This document shows, piece after piece, positions 35,240 through 43,474 of a stretch of DNA of 64,000 nucleotides. The notes under the pieces are model-generated. The model ran no database searches and had not been told where the DNA came from. It saw nothing but the letters and a program-made list of their open reading frames with translations. A program made the position numbers and the translations under genes. Source of the stretch: Conexibacter woesei DSM 14684 (lineage in GTDB: Bacteria; Actinomycetota; Thermoleophilia; Solirubrobacterales; Solirubrobacteraceae); NCBI RefSeq assembly GCF_000025265.1, contig NC_013739.1:5814001-5878000 (forward strand). Direction: 5' to 3'. How positions within the stretch are numbered: the stretch's first letter is position 1; each line of letters begins with the position of its first letter.

Positions 35240-36492
35240 CCAGCTCGACCGCACCCGTTCTCGACGATCCCGAGATCGAGCTGCTCGTTCCCGCGAACGA
35301 CGTCGTCGATCCCGAGATCTCGATCGTGATCCCGGCGCTCAACGAGCGGCTGACGATCGAGGACTTCGTCGCTTGGTGCCACGAAGGTCTGGAGGCCGCG
35401 GGCGTGCGCGGCGAGATCGTGATCGTCGACTCCTCGACTGACGGCACCGCGGAGATGGCCGTCGCCGCGGGCGCCCGGGTTCTGCGCGTTCCCAAGCGCG
35501 GGCTCGGCCGCGCCTACTTGGACGCGATTCCTTACATCCGCGCGCCGTGGGTGGTCATGGGCGACGCCGACTGCACGTACGACTTCCGTCTGCTGTCGCC
35601 GTTCGTCGAAGCGTTTCGCGAAGGCTTCGAGTACGTGATGGGCTCGCGCTGGAAGGGCTCGATCGAACCCGGTGCGATGCCGCGACTGCACCAGTACTTC
35701 GGCACGCCCGGCACGACGTGGATCCTCAACCGCGTCTACGGCTCCCGCTTCTCGGACATCCATTGCGGCATGCGCGGCATCACACGCGACGCGCTCGTGC
35801 GGATGGACCTCCACTCGCAGTCGTGGGAGTACGCCTCCGAGATGGTGCTGAAGTCGGTGCACATGCAGTTGCGCACAGCGGAGGTGCCGGTCCGTTTCCT
35901 GAAGGACCGCGACGGACGCCTCAGCCACCACAAGCGCAGCGGCTGGTTCTCGCCGTGGCAGGCGGCGTGGATCAACCTGCGCGCGATGTTCGTCTACGGC
36001 TCGGACTTCTTCCTCTTCAAACCGGGCATCCTGCTGATGCTGATCGGCGCGCTGCTGACGCTGCCAGCGAGCTTCGGCGAGTTCGCGGTCGGACCGGTTA
36101 CGTTGTCGCTGAACTGGCAGTTCCTCGGCGTCGCGACCCTCGCGGTCGGGGCGCAGGCGTTCTTCCTCGGGTGCATCGCCCAAGTCCTGTTCGACTACAC
36201 CGGCCGGTACAAGAAGCGATGGGAACGCATCTTCCCGTACAGCCGCTCGGTGCTGATCGCGTTCCTCCTCGTCGTGGTGGGCATCGGCCTCGCGATCCCG
36301 CTGCTGGTCACCTACATCGACAACGACCTGCGGCTCGGTCACGTCGTCGCGCCCCAGAACCACCTCGCGGTGACGGGGCTCGCCGCCGTGATCGTCGGCT
36401 TCCAGCTGTTCGTCTCGACCCTCGTGCTGCACGCCACCGTCGTCGCCACGACGCGCGGGCGTCCCTTCGTCCACCGCCACGACCAAGGTTGA
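35236..36492 (+). CDS. GT2-family polyprenyl-phosphate glycosyltransferase with C-terminal membrane helices
   Basis: A 418-residue DPM1/GtrB-like enzyme. A GT-A domain shows ISIVIPALNERLTIEDFV, IVDSSTDGTAEMA, the metal-binding DAD in WVVMGDADCTYDF (about 115-120), and EYASEMVLKSV. Four predicted hydrophobic helices follow from about residue 255. The family transfers a sugar from a nucleotide to polyprenyl phosphate at the membrane. Here the donor may be GDP-heptose made by the same operon. A paralogue is at 60614-61798 (both have (D/N)(I/A).PGAMP.LH.Y and SD.HCGMR). It overlaps hddC by 4 bases. Confidence 0.88.
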   Translation: MTSSTAPVLDDPEIELLVPANDVVDPEISIVIPALNERLTIEDFVAWCHEGLEAAGVRGEIVIVDSSTDGTAEMAVAAGARVLRVPKRGLGRAYLDAIPYIRAPWVVMGDADCTYDFRLLSPFVEAFREGFEYVMGSRWKGSIEPGAMPRLHQYFGTPGTTWILNRVYGSRFSDIHCGMRGITRDALVRMDLHSQSWEYASEMVLKSVHMQLRTAEVPVRFLKDRDGRLSHHKRSGWFSPWQAAWINLRAMFVYGSDFFLFKPGILLMLIGALLTLPASFGEFAVGPVTLSLNWQFLGVATLAVGAQAFFLGCIAQVLFDYTGRYKKRWERIFPYSRSVLIAFLLVVVGIGLAIPLLVTYIDNDLRLGHVVAPQNHLAVTGLAAVIVGFQLFVSTLVLHATVVATTRGRPFVHRHDQG

Positions 36493-36494
36493 CC

Positions 36495-37253
36495 GTGTCC
36501 TACATCAAGTATTACGGCCGTCTCGCGCGCTACTCGGCCTATTCGGTCGCGAAGGGGGTTGCGCTGCCGTTCGTCCGCACCGAGGCGGTGCGCAGCGGGG
36601 CCCACGAGATGGCCTATCCGATCTCGACCTACGCGCCGTGGCAGTCCGACCAGGAGTTCCAGCAGGTGTACGGCGCCGTCAAGCGCAACACGCTCGTCGA
36701 CGTGTGGCGCTGCCACGAGCTGTGGAGCCTGCTCGCTGAGCTGCGCGAAGTGCCGGGCGCGATCATCGAGGTCGGCGTCTGGCGCGGCGGCACCGGGGCG
36801 CTGATGGCCTCCCGCGCGAAGCGCCTCGGGATCACGGACTCGGTCTATCTCTGCGACACGTGGACCGGCGTCGTCAAGACGAGCGCGGTCGACACGTACT
36901 ACAGGGACGGCAGACACGACGACACGTCCCGCCCGATCGTCGAGCAGCTCGTCTCACGGATGGCGCTCGACAACGTCAGGCTGCTCCAGGGCATGTTCCC
37001 GGAGGAGACCGCCGACCAGGTCACGGACGGCACGTTCCGCCTCTGTCACATCGACGTCGACGTCTATCAGTCGGCCAAGGACGTGCTCGAGTGGGCGTGG
37101 CCGAAGCTGTCGCCCGGCGGCGTCGTCGTGTTCGACGACTACGGCTGCCCGGCCACCCCCGGCGTGACGAAGCTGGTCGACGAGCAGCGGATGCACGACG
37201 ACCGCCTCGTGATCCACAACCTCAACGGACATGGCCTCGTCCTCAAGCGCTGA
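36495..37253 (+). CDS. TylF/MycF-type O-methyltransferase
   Basis: A 252-residue protein of the macrocin O-methyltransferase (TylF) family, which methylates sugar hydroxyls with SAM. IIEVGVWRGGTGALMASRA (about 91-110) is motif I, YLCDTWTGV follows, and CHIDVDVYQSAKDVLEWAWP with VVVFDDYG carries the metal-binding aspartates. The GTG at 36495 has AAGG 7 bases upstream. It may methylate the heptose or another residue of the glycan. The next gene overlaps its end by 23 bases if the upstream start is used. Confidence 0.88.
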   Translation: MSYIKYYGRLARYSAYSVAKGVALPFVRTEAVRSGAHEMAYPISTYAPWQSDQEFQQVYGAVKRNTLVDVWRCHELWSLLAELREVPGAIIEVGVWRGGTGALMASRAKRLGITDSVYLCDTWTGVVKTSAVDTYYRDGRHDDTSRPIVEQLVSRMALDNVRLLQGMFPEETADQVTDGTFRLCHIDVDVYQSAKDVLEWAWPKLSPGGVVVFDDYGCPATPGVTKLVDEQRMHDDRLVIHNLNGHGLVLKR

Positions 37254-37893
37254 GGCCGGGGAGCTGATCCACCGCATGACTTCGTTCGCCGAGACCTACC
37301 TCGAAGAGACCGTCCGCATCGTCAACGCGCTCGACGCGGAGGCGATCGAGGCGATCGTCGCGGGGCTGCGGACCGTGCGCGACGGCGACGGCCGCCTCTT
37401 CATCCTCGGCGTCGGCGGATCGGCCGGCCACGCCTCCCACGCGGTCAACGACTTCCGCAAGATCTGCGGCTTCGAGGCGTACGCGCCGACCGACAACGTC
37501 TCCGAGCTGACCGCGCGCACGAACGACGAGGGCTGGGACACGACCTTCTCGGCGTGGCTGCGCGGTTCGCGCCTGCGCCGCGGCGACGCGCTGCTGGTCT
37601 ACTCCGTCGGCGGCGGCGACGCCGAGCGCAACGTCAGCGCCAACCTCGTCGCGGCGATCGACCTCGCGGCCGAGGTCGGCGCGTCGGTGTACGGCATCAT
37701 CGGACGCGACGGCGGGCACACGGCGCGCGTGGCCGACGCCTGCGTCGTCGTCCCGCCGCTCGTCGGCGAGCGCATCACGCCGCACACGGAGGGGCTGTGC
37801 GCCGTCGTCTGGCACCTGCTCGTCTCCCACCCCGACCTCCAGCTGACCGCCACGAAGTGGGAGTCCACGACGGCCGGCGAGCCGGTCTCGTGA
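37231..37893 (+). CDS. gmhA: Phosphoheptose isomerase (GmhA-like SIS protein)
   Basis: A 220-residue SIS-domain isomerase. GmhA turns sedoheptulose 7-phosphate into D-glycero-D-manno-heptose 7-phosphate, the first step of heptose synthesis. LFILGVGGSAGHASHAVNDFRK (split around 53-74) and LVYSVGGGDAERNVSANL are the SIS phosphosugar loops. HTEGLCAVVWHLLV is near the active-site His/Glu of the family. Two starts are possible: ATG 37231, overlapping TylF, or ATG 37276 (MTSFAETYLEE), nearer to usual family N-termini. Neither has a close ribosome-binding site. The GmhA role is supported by the neighbouring hddA and gmhB. Confidence 0.83.
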   Translation: MASSSSAEAGELIHRMTSFAETYLEETVRIVNALDAEAIEAIVAGLRTVRDGDGRLFILGVGGSAGHASHAVNDFRKICGFEAYAPTDNVSELTARTNDEGWDTTFSAWLRGSRLRRGDALLVYSVGGGDAERNVSANLVAAIDLAAEVGASVYGIIGRDGGHTARVADACVVVPPLVGERITPHTEGLCAVVWHLLVSHPDLQLTATKWESTTAGEPVS

Positions 37894-38885
37894 GCGCCGC
37901 CGTCAGACGCGCCCGCGTGATCGTCGTCGGCGGCGCCGGCTTCATCGGCAGCCACTTCACCGACGCCCTGCTCGCCGATCCGGGGACGCAGCGGGTCACG
38001 CTCTACGACAACTTCTCCTCCGGGCAGGAGTGGCACTACGCCCATCACATCGACGACGAGCGCCTGCGGATCGTGCGCGCGGACGTCGGCGACCTCGACG
38101 CGCTGTGCGCCGCGATGGACGGCCACGACCTCGTGATCCACCTCGCCTCCAACCCCGACATCGCCGCCGCGATGACGAACCCGGCGATCGACTTCGACGA
38201 GGGCACGCTGCTGACGCACCACGTCTGCGAGGCGATGCGGCGAACCGACACGCCGCGGATCGCCTACGCCTCCGGCAGCGGTATCTACGGCGACCTCGGC
38301 GAGCACGCGGCGGACGAGGACCACGGTCCGCTCGTGCCGGTCTCGACGTACGGCGCGAGCAAGCTCGCCGGCGAGGCGCTGATCTCCTCCTACGCGTACA
38401 TGTTCGACCGCCAGGGATTCGCGTTCCGCTTCGGCAACGTCGTCGGCCGGCGCCAGACGCACGGCGTCGGGTTCGACTTCGTGCGCCGGCTGCTCGCCGA
38501 CCCGACCGGCCTCGACGTGCTCGGCGACGGGTCGCAGTCGAAGTCGTACGTGCTCGTGACCGACGTCGTGCGCGCCGTCCTCGGCGTCGTCGACGCGGGT
38601 GCCGGCGCGCCGCCGTTCAGCGCCCACAACATCGCGACGGGGGACTACATCACCGTGCGCGAGATCGCCGAGCTGGCGGTCGAGGTCGCCGGGCTCGACC
38701 GTTCCGCCGTCGACGTGCGCTACGGCGAGTCCAACCGCGGCTGGAAGGGCGACGTCCCGATCGTGCGACTGAACACCGACCGCATCCGCGCGACCGGCTG
38801 GGCGCCGTCGACAGGCTCCGCCGGTGCGCTGAAGGCGTCGATGGAGAGCATGCTGGCCGACCTGCGCGCGGGGGAGCCGGCGTGA
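37890..38885 (+). CDS. NAD-dependent nucleotide-sugar epimerase/dehydratase
   Basis: A 331-residue extended short-chain dehydrogenase. The NAD loop is VVGGAGFIGSHF, the catalytic Ser/Thr region YASGSGIYGDLGE, and the catalytic pair sits in STYGASKLAGE (Tyr and Lys present). FGNVVGRRQTHGVGFDF and SYVLVTDVVRAV are substrate-domain motifs. It overlaps gmhA and gmhB by 4 bases each, so it probably acts on GDP-heptose (epimerisation, dehydration or reduction) or on another nucleotide sugar needed in the same unit. The exact reaction cannot be told from sequence alone. Confidence 0.88.
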   Translation: MSAAVRRARVIVVGGAGFIGSHFTDALLADPGTQRVTLYDNFSSGQEWHYAHHIDDERLRIVRADVGDLDALCAAMDGHDLVIHLASNPDIAAAMTNPAIDFDEGTLLTHHVCEAMRRTDTPRIAYASGSGIYGDLGEHAADEDHGPLVPVSTYGASKLAGEALISSYAYMFDRQGFAFRFGNVVGRRQTHGVGFDFVRRLLADPTGLDVLGDGSQSKSYVLVTDVVRAVLGVVDAGAGAPPFSAHNIATGDYITVREIAELAVEVAGLDRSAVDVRYGESNRGWKGDVPIVRLNTDRIRATGWAPSTGSAGALKASMESMLADLRAGEPA

Positions 38886-39415
38886 GCAAGGCGGTCTTCC
38901 TCGATCGCGACGGCACGCTCAACGCCGCGGTGATCCGCGACGAGCGGCCGTACCCGCCGGCGACGCCCGGCGAGCTCGAGCTGATCGACGGCGTCGCGGA
39001 CGCGTGCGCCGAGCTGACCGGTGCCGGCTTCAAGCTCGTCTGCATCACCAACCAGCCCGACATCGCCCGCGGCACGCAGGAGCGCGCGACGGTCGACGCG
39101 ATCAACGCGCGGCTGCTCGAGCTGCTGGCGCTCGACGAGATCGTCGTCTGCCCCCACGACGACGCCGACGACTGCCCCTGCCGCAAGCCGCGGCCCGGGA
39201 TGATCCTCGACAGCGCGGAGCGCCTCGGCATCGACCTCGCCCGCTCGGTGACGGTCGGCGATCGCTGGCGGGACGTCGACGCCGGCCACGGCGCCGGGAC
39301 CCGCACCGTCTTCATCGACAGGGGCTACGCGGAGCAGCAGCCGGCCGCGCAGCCGGACCTGACCGTTTCCGACCTGAAGGAGAGCATCCCTTGGATACTC
39401 GCGTCCACGCTGTGA
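38882..39415 (+). CDS. gmhB: Heptose-1,7-bisphosphate 7-phosphatase (GmhB-like HAD phosphatase)
   Basis: A 177-residue HAD-superfamily phosphatase. GmhB removes the 7-phosphate of heptose 1,7-bisphosphate. The nucleophile motif FLDRDGTLN (about 6-14), motif II ITNQPDIARG, the zinc loop CPHDDADDCPCRKP (Cys/His ligands) and motif IV GDRWRDVDAGHGAG are complete. This zinc loop is typical of GmhB and the histidinol phosphatase domain of HisB. The GTG overlaps the epimerase stop. The heptose context makes GmhB the better choice. Confidence 0.9.
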   Translation: MSKAVFLDRDGTLNAAVIRDERPYPPATPGELELIDGVADACAELTGAGFKLVCITNQPDIARGTQERATVDAINARLLELLALDEIVVCPHDDADDCPCRKPRPGMILDSAERLGIDLARSVTVGDRWRDVDAGHGAGTRTVFIDRGYAEQQPAAQPDLTVSDLKESIPWILASTL

Positions 39416-40146
39416 CGGTCGCAGCGCCACGCTCTGCCAGCGACCTGACCGTGCGCGTCTTCGCAGACGGCGCCGATCTGGACGGCATTCGCGCGCTCGC
39501 AGCGGACGCCGGGATCGCCGGTTTCACCACGAACCCGACGCTGATGCGCAAGGCCGGCATCAGCGACTACGAGCGGTTCGCGCACGACGCGCTCGCGCTC
39601 GTCGGCGAGCGGCCGATCTCGTTCGAGGTCTTCAGCGACGACCACGCCGACATGGAGCGCCAGGCGCTCAAGATCGCCGGCTGGGGCGACAACGTCTACG
39701 TCAAGATCCCGGTCACCAACACGCAGGGCGTCGCGAGCGAGGACCTGCTCCGCCGGCTCGTCGCCGTCGGCGTGAAGGTCAACGTGACCGGCCTGATGAC
39801 GCTGGAGCAGGTCGAGAAGGTCGCGGACGCCGTCGCGGGCGACGTGCCGTCGAACATCTCCGTCTTCGCCGGTCGCGTCGCCGACACGGGCGTCGATCCC
39901 GTCCCGCTGATGACGAGCGCGCTGGCGATCATGGCCGAAGCCGCGCCGAGCGCCGAGCTGATCTGGGCGTCCCCCCGCGAGGTGCTCAACATCGTCCAGG
40001 CCGATCAGGTCGGCTGCCACATCATCACGGTCACGCACGACCTGCTGAAGAAGCTCTCGCTGCTCGGGCACGACCACACCCGGTTCTCGCTCGAGACGGT
40101 GAGAATGTTCCACGACGACGCGAGCGCGGCGGGGTTCACCCTGTGA
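39412..40146 (+). CDS. Transaldolase-family protein in the heptose operon
   Basis: A 244-residue TIM-barrel of the short transaldolase/fructose-6-phosphate aldolase family. VRVFADGADLDGIR and FTTNPTLMRKAG are the N-terminal motifs, and the Schiff-base lysine lies in NVYVKIPVTN (about residue 100). NVTGLMTLEQVEK and SVFAGRVADTGVDP follow. Transaldolase interconverts sedoheptulose 7-phosphate with pentose and triose pathway sugars, so its place beside gmhA suggests it supplies the heptose precursor. The GTG overlaps the gmhB stop; a TTG at 39391 with AAGGAG 8 bases upstream would add seven residues and is a serious alternative. Confidence 0.86.
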   Translation: MTVAAPRSASDLTVRVFADGADLDGIRALAADAGIAGFTTNPTLMRKAGISDYERFAHDALALVGERPISFEVFSDDHADMERQALKIAGWGDNVYVKIPVTNTQGVASEDLLRRLVAVGVKVNVTGLMTLEQVEKVADAVAGDVPSNISVFAGRVADTGVDPVPLMTSALAIMAEAAPSAELIWASPREVLNIVQADQVGCHIITVTHDLLKKLSLLGHDHTRFSLETVRMFHDDASAAGFTL

Positions 40147-40910
40147 GCGAGGCCGCCGTGAGCTCCGTCGACGACTGGGACAAGCACTGGAGCGACTACT
40201 CCGACGCCGTCGAGCACAATCCGGCGCAGGATTTCCGCCGCCGGCTCGTGATCTCGCTGCTGGAGCGTTCGGGACAGCCGCGGCGGTTGCTCGACGTCGG
40301 ATCTGGCACCGGTGATCTGATGGCGGTTGCGCGGACGTGTTGGCCGCAGGCCGAGCTGGTCGGCGCGGAGATCTCGAAGGGCGGAGTCCGCATCTCGCGG
40401 GAGAAGGTGCCGAGCGCGGAGTTCCACGTCGTCGACCTGCTCGACGGCAGCCCGCCGCCCGCCGGACGCGAGCACTGGGCGACGCACGCGGTCTGCTCCG
40501 AGGTTCTCGAGCACGTCGACGATCCGACCGGCCTGCTGGTCAACGCACGTGCGTGGCTCGCGCCCGGCTGCCATCTCGTCGTCACCGTCCCCGGCGGGCC
40601 GATGTCCGCGTTCGACAGGCACATCGGCCACCGGCGCCACTTTACCCCGGTCGATCTCGCCGCGATCCTCGGACGCGCCGGCTACGACGTCGAGCTGTGC
40701 GGCGGCGCGGGCTTCCCCTTCTTCAACCTCTACCGCTCGGCTGTGATCGCGCGCGGAGACCGGTTGATCACCGACGTCTCATCGGAGCAGCAGCAGTCGC
40801 TCGGGCTCGGCGCGCGCCTCACCATGACCGCCTTCGGCGCGCTCTTCCGGCTCAACCTTCCGGTCGGCGCCCACGGCTGGCAGACGGTCGCCGTCGCGCG
40901 CCTGCCGTAG
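40143..40910 (+). CDS. SAM-dependent methyltransferase (methyltransferase_23 type)
   Basis: A 255-residue class I methyltransferase. LLDVGSGTGDLMAVAR (about 49-64) is motif I, LVGAEISKGGVRIS follows, and HAVCSEVLEHVDDPTGLL is motif IV with the LEHVDD typical of glycan-cluster methyltransferases. GGPMSAFDRHIGHRRHFTP is a motif common in this group. The GTG overlaps the transaldolase stop as GTGA. It ends the heptose operon. The strand changes after it, and a 20-bp repeat shared with the ctaA 3' end begins 4 bases downstream. Confidence 0.88.
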   Translation: MSEAAVSSVDDWDKHWSDYSDAVEHNPAQDFRRRLVISLLERSGQPRRLLDVGSGTGDLMAVARTCWPQAELVGAEISKGGVRISREKVPSAEFHVVDLLDGSPPPAGREHWATHAVCSEVLEHVDDPTGLLVNARAWLAPGCHLVVTVPGGPMSAFDRHIGHRRHFTPVDLAAILGRAGYDVELCGGAGFPFFNLYRSAVIARGDRLITDVSSEQQQSLGLGARLTMTAFGALFRLNLPVGAHGWQTVAVARLP

Positions 40911-40913
40911 CCG

Positions 40914-40933
40914 GACCGGCTACCGCAGCGCGC
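40914..40933. repeat. 20-bp direct repeat, left copy
   Basis: The 20 bases GACCGGCTACCGCAGCGCGC here are identical to 43455-43474. They flank the minus-strand repeat-protein gene. The right copy contains the last codons and stop of ctaA, so the left copy looks like a duplicated scrap of that gene end. Confidence 0.6.
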
Positions 40934-40954
40934 GACGGGGATCCACGTTGGGCG

Positions 40955-43297
40955 TCAGCCGAATCTGCCGATCAGCGGCACCCACTGATCGCTGCCGCCG
41001 ATTCCTCTCAGCTCACCGTGATACGAGCCGTCCCACGCGAGTCTGCCAGTCCCGTCGTTATACGCGATCACCGGCGTCCCCTCCGTTCTGTGCCGCAGCA
41101 TCAGGTCATCGCCGTTGGTCCCATCGAAATCACCCACCAACGGAACCCACGACTCACTCCCCCCAACCCCCTGCAGCTGGTAAGAGTGCGCCCACGTGAA
41201 TCTGTTGTTCGCCTTGAACAGCGTCACAACCGAGCCGTCATAGCGATTGCGCAGCAACAGATCGTCCGCCGACGTGCCACCGAAGTCACCGATCAGCGGC
41301 ACCCACTCCTCGCCACCGCCGATTCCTCTCAGCTCACCGTGATACGAGCCGTCCCACGCGAGTCTGCCAGTCCCGTCGTTATACGCGATCACCGGCGTCC
41401 CCTCCGTTCTGTGCCGCAGCATCAGGTCATCGCCGTTGGTCCCATCGAAATCACCCACCAACGGAACCCACGACTCACTCCCCCCAACCCCCTGCAACTG
41501 GTAAGAGTGCGCCCACGTGAATCTGTTGTTCGCCTTGAACAGCGTCACAACCGAGCCGTCATAGCGATTGCGCAGCAACAGATCGTCCGCCGACGTGCCA
41601 CCGAAGTCACCGATCAGCGGCACCCACTCCTCGCCACCGCCGATTCCTCTCAGCTCACCGTGATACGAGCCGTCCCACGCGAGTCTGCCAGTCCCGTCGT
41701 TATACGCGATCACCGGCGTCCCCTCCGTTCTGTGCCGCAGCATCAGGTCATCGCCGTTGGTCCCATCGAAATCACCCACCAACGGAACCCACGACTCACT
41801 CCCCCCAACCCCCTGCAACTGGTAAGAGTGCAGCCAGGAGAAAGGCGGCTCGGGCGGCGTGATGAGCGAACTCCGAGCCAGAAGGACGACGTCTCCAACG
41901 GTGCGATTGCGGAGCAGGAGATCCGCGACATCGTCGGTCCTGAAGGTCCGGTCGGCTGATTCGGTCCTTCCGGCTCGGCTCTCCGCGACGATCCGATAGT
42001 GATAGGTCGTGTTGGGAGTGAGGCCGCCGATCGTGACGTTCCGCGCGACTGTGTTCGTTCCGGATCCGACATCGCTCCGCGACGTCGATCTCCCATACGT
42101 CGCCGTCGTGCCGTACTCGAACCAGCTTCTGGTCGCGAGGCCGTTGGGGTTGACGCTGCCGTTCAAAGTCGCCGCGGCGGCCGTGACATCGCTCGCATCA
42201 CCTGTTGTGACGCTCGGTCGTTGGATGCCCGTCGCAACGCGCAACGCCTCGACCGACGGGGTGGGCGTGCCGTCCCAGTTGACGATGCCGACGTCCCACC
42301 GCCATGTCTCCCACGGTCGTTCCTTGACAAGACCGTAGTAGCTGAACAGCGAGACACCCGCACCTCTGGCCACGTCATAGGCGCTCGCGATCCAGCTCGC
42401 CCGGTTGGCCTCCGAACGATCGACTGGCGCTTGGCCGCAATCCGTGGTCTCCGGCGTGCAGTACCCGAACTCCGTCACCATCAGCGGCACCTGCCCGCCG
42501 GCCGGCGTCCTGAACGACGCCCCGAGCGCACTCGCCTGGTCGTTCCAGTCCTGCAGCCGCCCGATACCACGGCATCTCTCCGGCAGTCTCGTGGTCGGTG
42601 ACGAACCCGTCTGATACGGATGGATCGCGAGTCCATCCGCCCGCGTGACGATCGACGGGTGCATCGCCCCCGCAAGGTAGTCACAGGCAGTCTGTCCCCC
42701 CACGACCAGCTCGCCGAAGTAGACCCGCGCCGATCCGTCGACGCTTTCGATCTCGCTGCGACAGGCACGGAAGAACTGCCCATACGTCGCGGCCGGCACC
42801 TTCGTCCGCCCGCCTCTTCCATCCGGGAGGAAGAAGCCATTCGGCTCGTTCCAAACGCTGTAGTGACGCACCCGCCCCTCGAACTTCGTCGCCGTGAACC
42901 TGCAGAAGTACGCGAACTCCGCAACCGTCGGCATCGTCGACGGCGCCGAACCACCCCACGTATCTGGCTTATACGTGATCGTCAGATACGGCTCGAAGTC
43001 GCGATCTCGCGCGCTGTCGACGAAGGTGTCGAGCGGCCCCCACCACGGATCGTTTCTGTCGAGCACAGTGGACGTGTCACGTGCGACCAACGCACGCAGA
43101 TATCTCGCCCCCATCTCACCTGCGTACCTGTACCCCGCATCACGCTGCGTCGGATTGCTCAGCCCGCTCTCAAACGCGATCGCGCTCTGCGTCATCAACT
43201 CGATCGCCGACGCCGGCACAGCCCCAGCGCCCATGATCCCCACGATCGCGACAACCACCGCCACGGCCTGCCGCCGCAGCCGACTTGCACCGTGCAT
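40955..43297 (-). CDS. Exported glycosidase-like protein with Fn3-like domain and tandem FG-GAP/VCBS-like repeats
   Basis: A 780-residue exported protein. The signal peptide ends near 32 (VPASA). Residues about 35-340 resemble a clan-A glycoside hydrolase, with the acid/base Glu in HYSVWNEPNGFF and a possible nucleophile Glu in LMVTEFGYCTPE. A fibronectin-III-like domain follows (WFEYGTTATYGRST...TPNTTYHYRIVAE). The C-terminal third has six units of about 53 residues of the type DF(D/G)GT(N/S)(G/A)DDL(M/L)LR(H/N)R, like FG-GAP/VCBS propeller blades with Asp-rich loops. At DNA level this part is a near-perfect 321-bp tandem repeat. The gene has lower GC and frequent AGA codons, and is flanked by 20-bp direct repeats. 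It may act on or bind the cell-surface glycan. Confidence 0.87.
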   Translation of the reverse strand: MHGASRLRRQAVAVVVAIVGIMGAGAVPASAIELMTQSAIAFESGLSNPTQRDAGYRYAGEMGARYLRALVARDTSTVLDRNDPWWGPLDTFVDSARDRDFEPYLTITYKPDTWGGSAPSTMPTVAEFAYFCRFTATKFEGRVRHYSVWNEPNGFFLPDGRGGRTKVPAATYGQFFRACRSEIESVDGSARVYFGELVVGGQTACDYLAGAMHPSIVTRADGLAIHPYQTGSSPTTRLPERCRGIGRLQDWNDQASALGASFRTPAGGQVPLMVTEFGYCTPETTDCGQAPVDRSEANRASWIASAYDVARGAGVSLFSYYGLVKERPWETWRWDVGIVNWDGTPTPSVEALRVATGIQRPSVTTGDASDVTAAAATLNGSVNPNGLATRSWFEYGTTATYGRSTSRSDVGSGTNTVARNVTIGGLTPNTTYHYRIVAESRAGRTESADRTFRTDDVADLLLRNRTVGDVVLLARSSLITPPEPPFSWLHSYQLQGVGGSESWVPLVGDFDGTNGDDLMLRHRTEGTPVIAYNDGTGRLAWDGSYHGELRGIGGGEEWVPLIGDFGGTSADDLLLRNRYDGSVVTLFKANNRFTWAHSYQLQGVGGSESWVPLVGDFDGTNGDDLMLRHRTEGTPVIAYNDGTGRLAWDGSYHGELRGIGGGEEWVPLIGDFGGTSADDLLLRNRYDGSVVTLFKANNRFTWAHSYQLQGVGGSESWVPLVGDFDGTNGDDLMLRHRTEGTPVIAYNDGTGRLAWDGSYHGELRGIGGSDQWVPLIGRFG
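40970..41831 (-). repeat. Near-perfect 321-bp tandem repeat inside the exported gene
   Basis: Copies start at 40970, 41291 and 41612 (period 321 bp, 107 codons; the last is about 220 bp). Copies two and three are identical over the compared 215 bases. The first differs mainly in its first 30 bases plus a single base elsewhere. Each copy encodes two 53-residue units. The near identity implies recent duplication or gene conversion, so copy number probably varies between strains. Confidence 0.93.
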
Positions 43298-43454
43298 CCC
43301 AGCCCCCTGGTCGAATCCTTGGCTTGTGCGCCGAGTTCTACGCCCCCGTCCACGTGGCTACCCCACTCTGGCCACCACTCGCGGCTTCTCAGCGCGTTCG
43401 CGACCGAGCCCTCCATGATTGCGGCGGCCTGCTCAAGATCACGGCACGTCGGCC

Positions 43455-43474
43455 GACCGGCTACCGCAGCGCGC
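43455..43474. repeat. 20-bp direct repeat, right copy, at the ctaA 3' end
   Basis: Identical to 40914-40933. On the minus strand it holds the last codons of ctaA, its TAG (43461-43463 on the plus strand as CTA) and the following bases. Together the copies bracket 2.5 kb. Confidence 0.6.

Noticed and set aside
40337-41959. A long plus-strand frame across the repeat region
   Set aside because: It runs antisense to the exported gene, shows no signal peptide or family motif, and its repeats simply mirror the 321-bp tandem repeat of the real minus-strand gene.
40914-43474. An integrase-type attachment site pair around the repeat-protein gene
   Set aside because: The 20-bp repeats are real, but no integrase lies between them and there is no tRNA. 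I keep the duplication as a finding but do not call it an att site.
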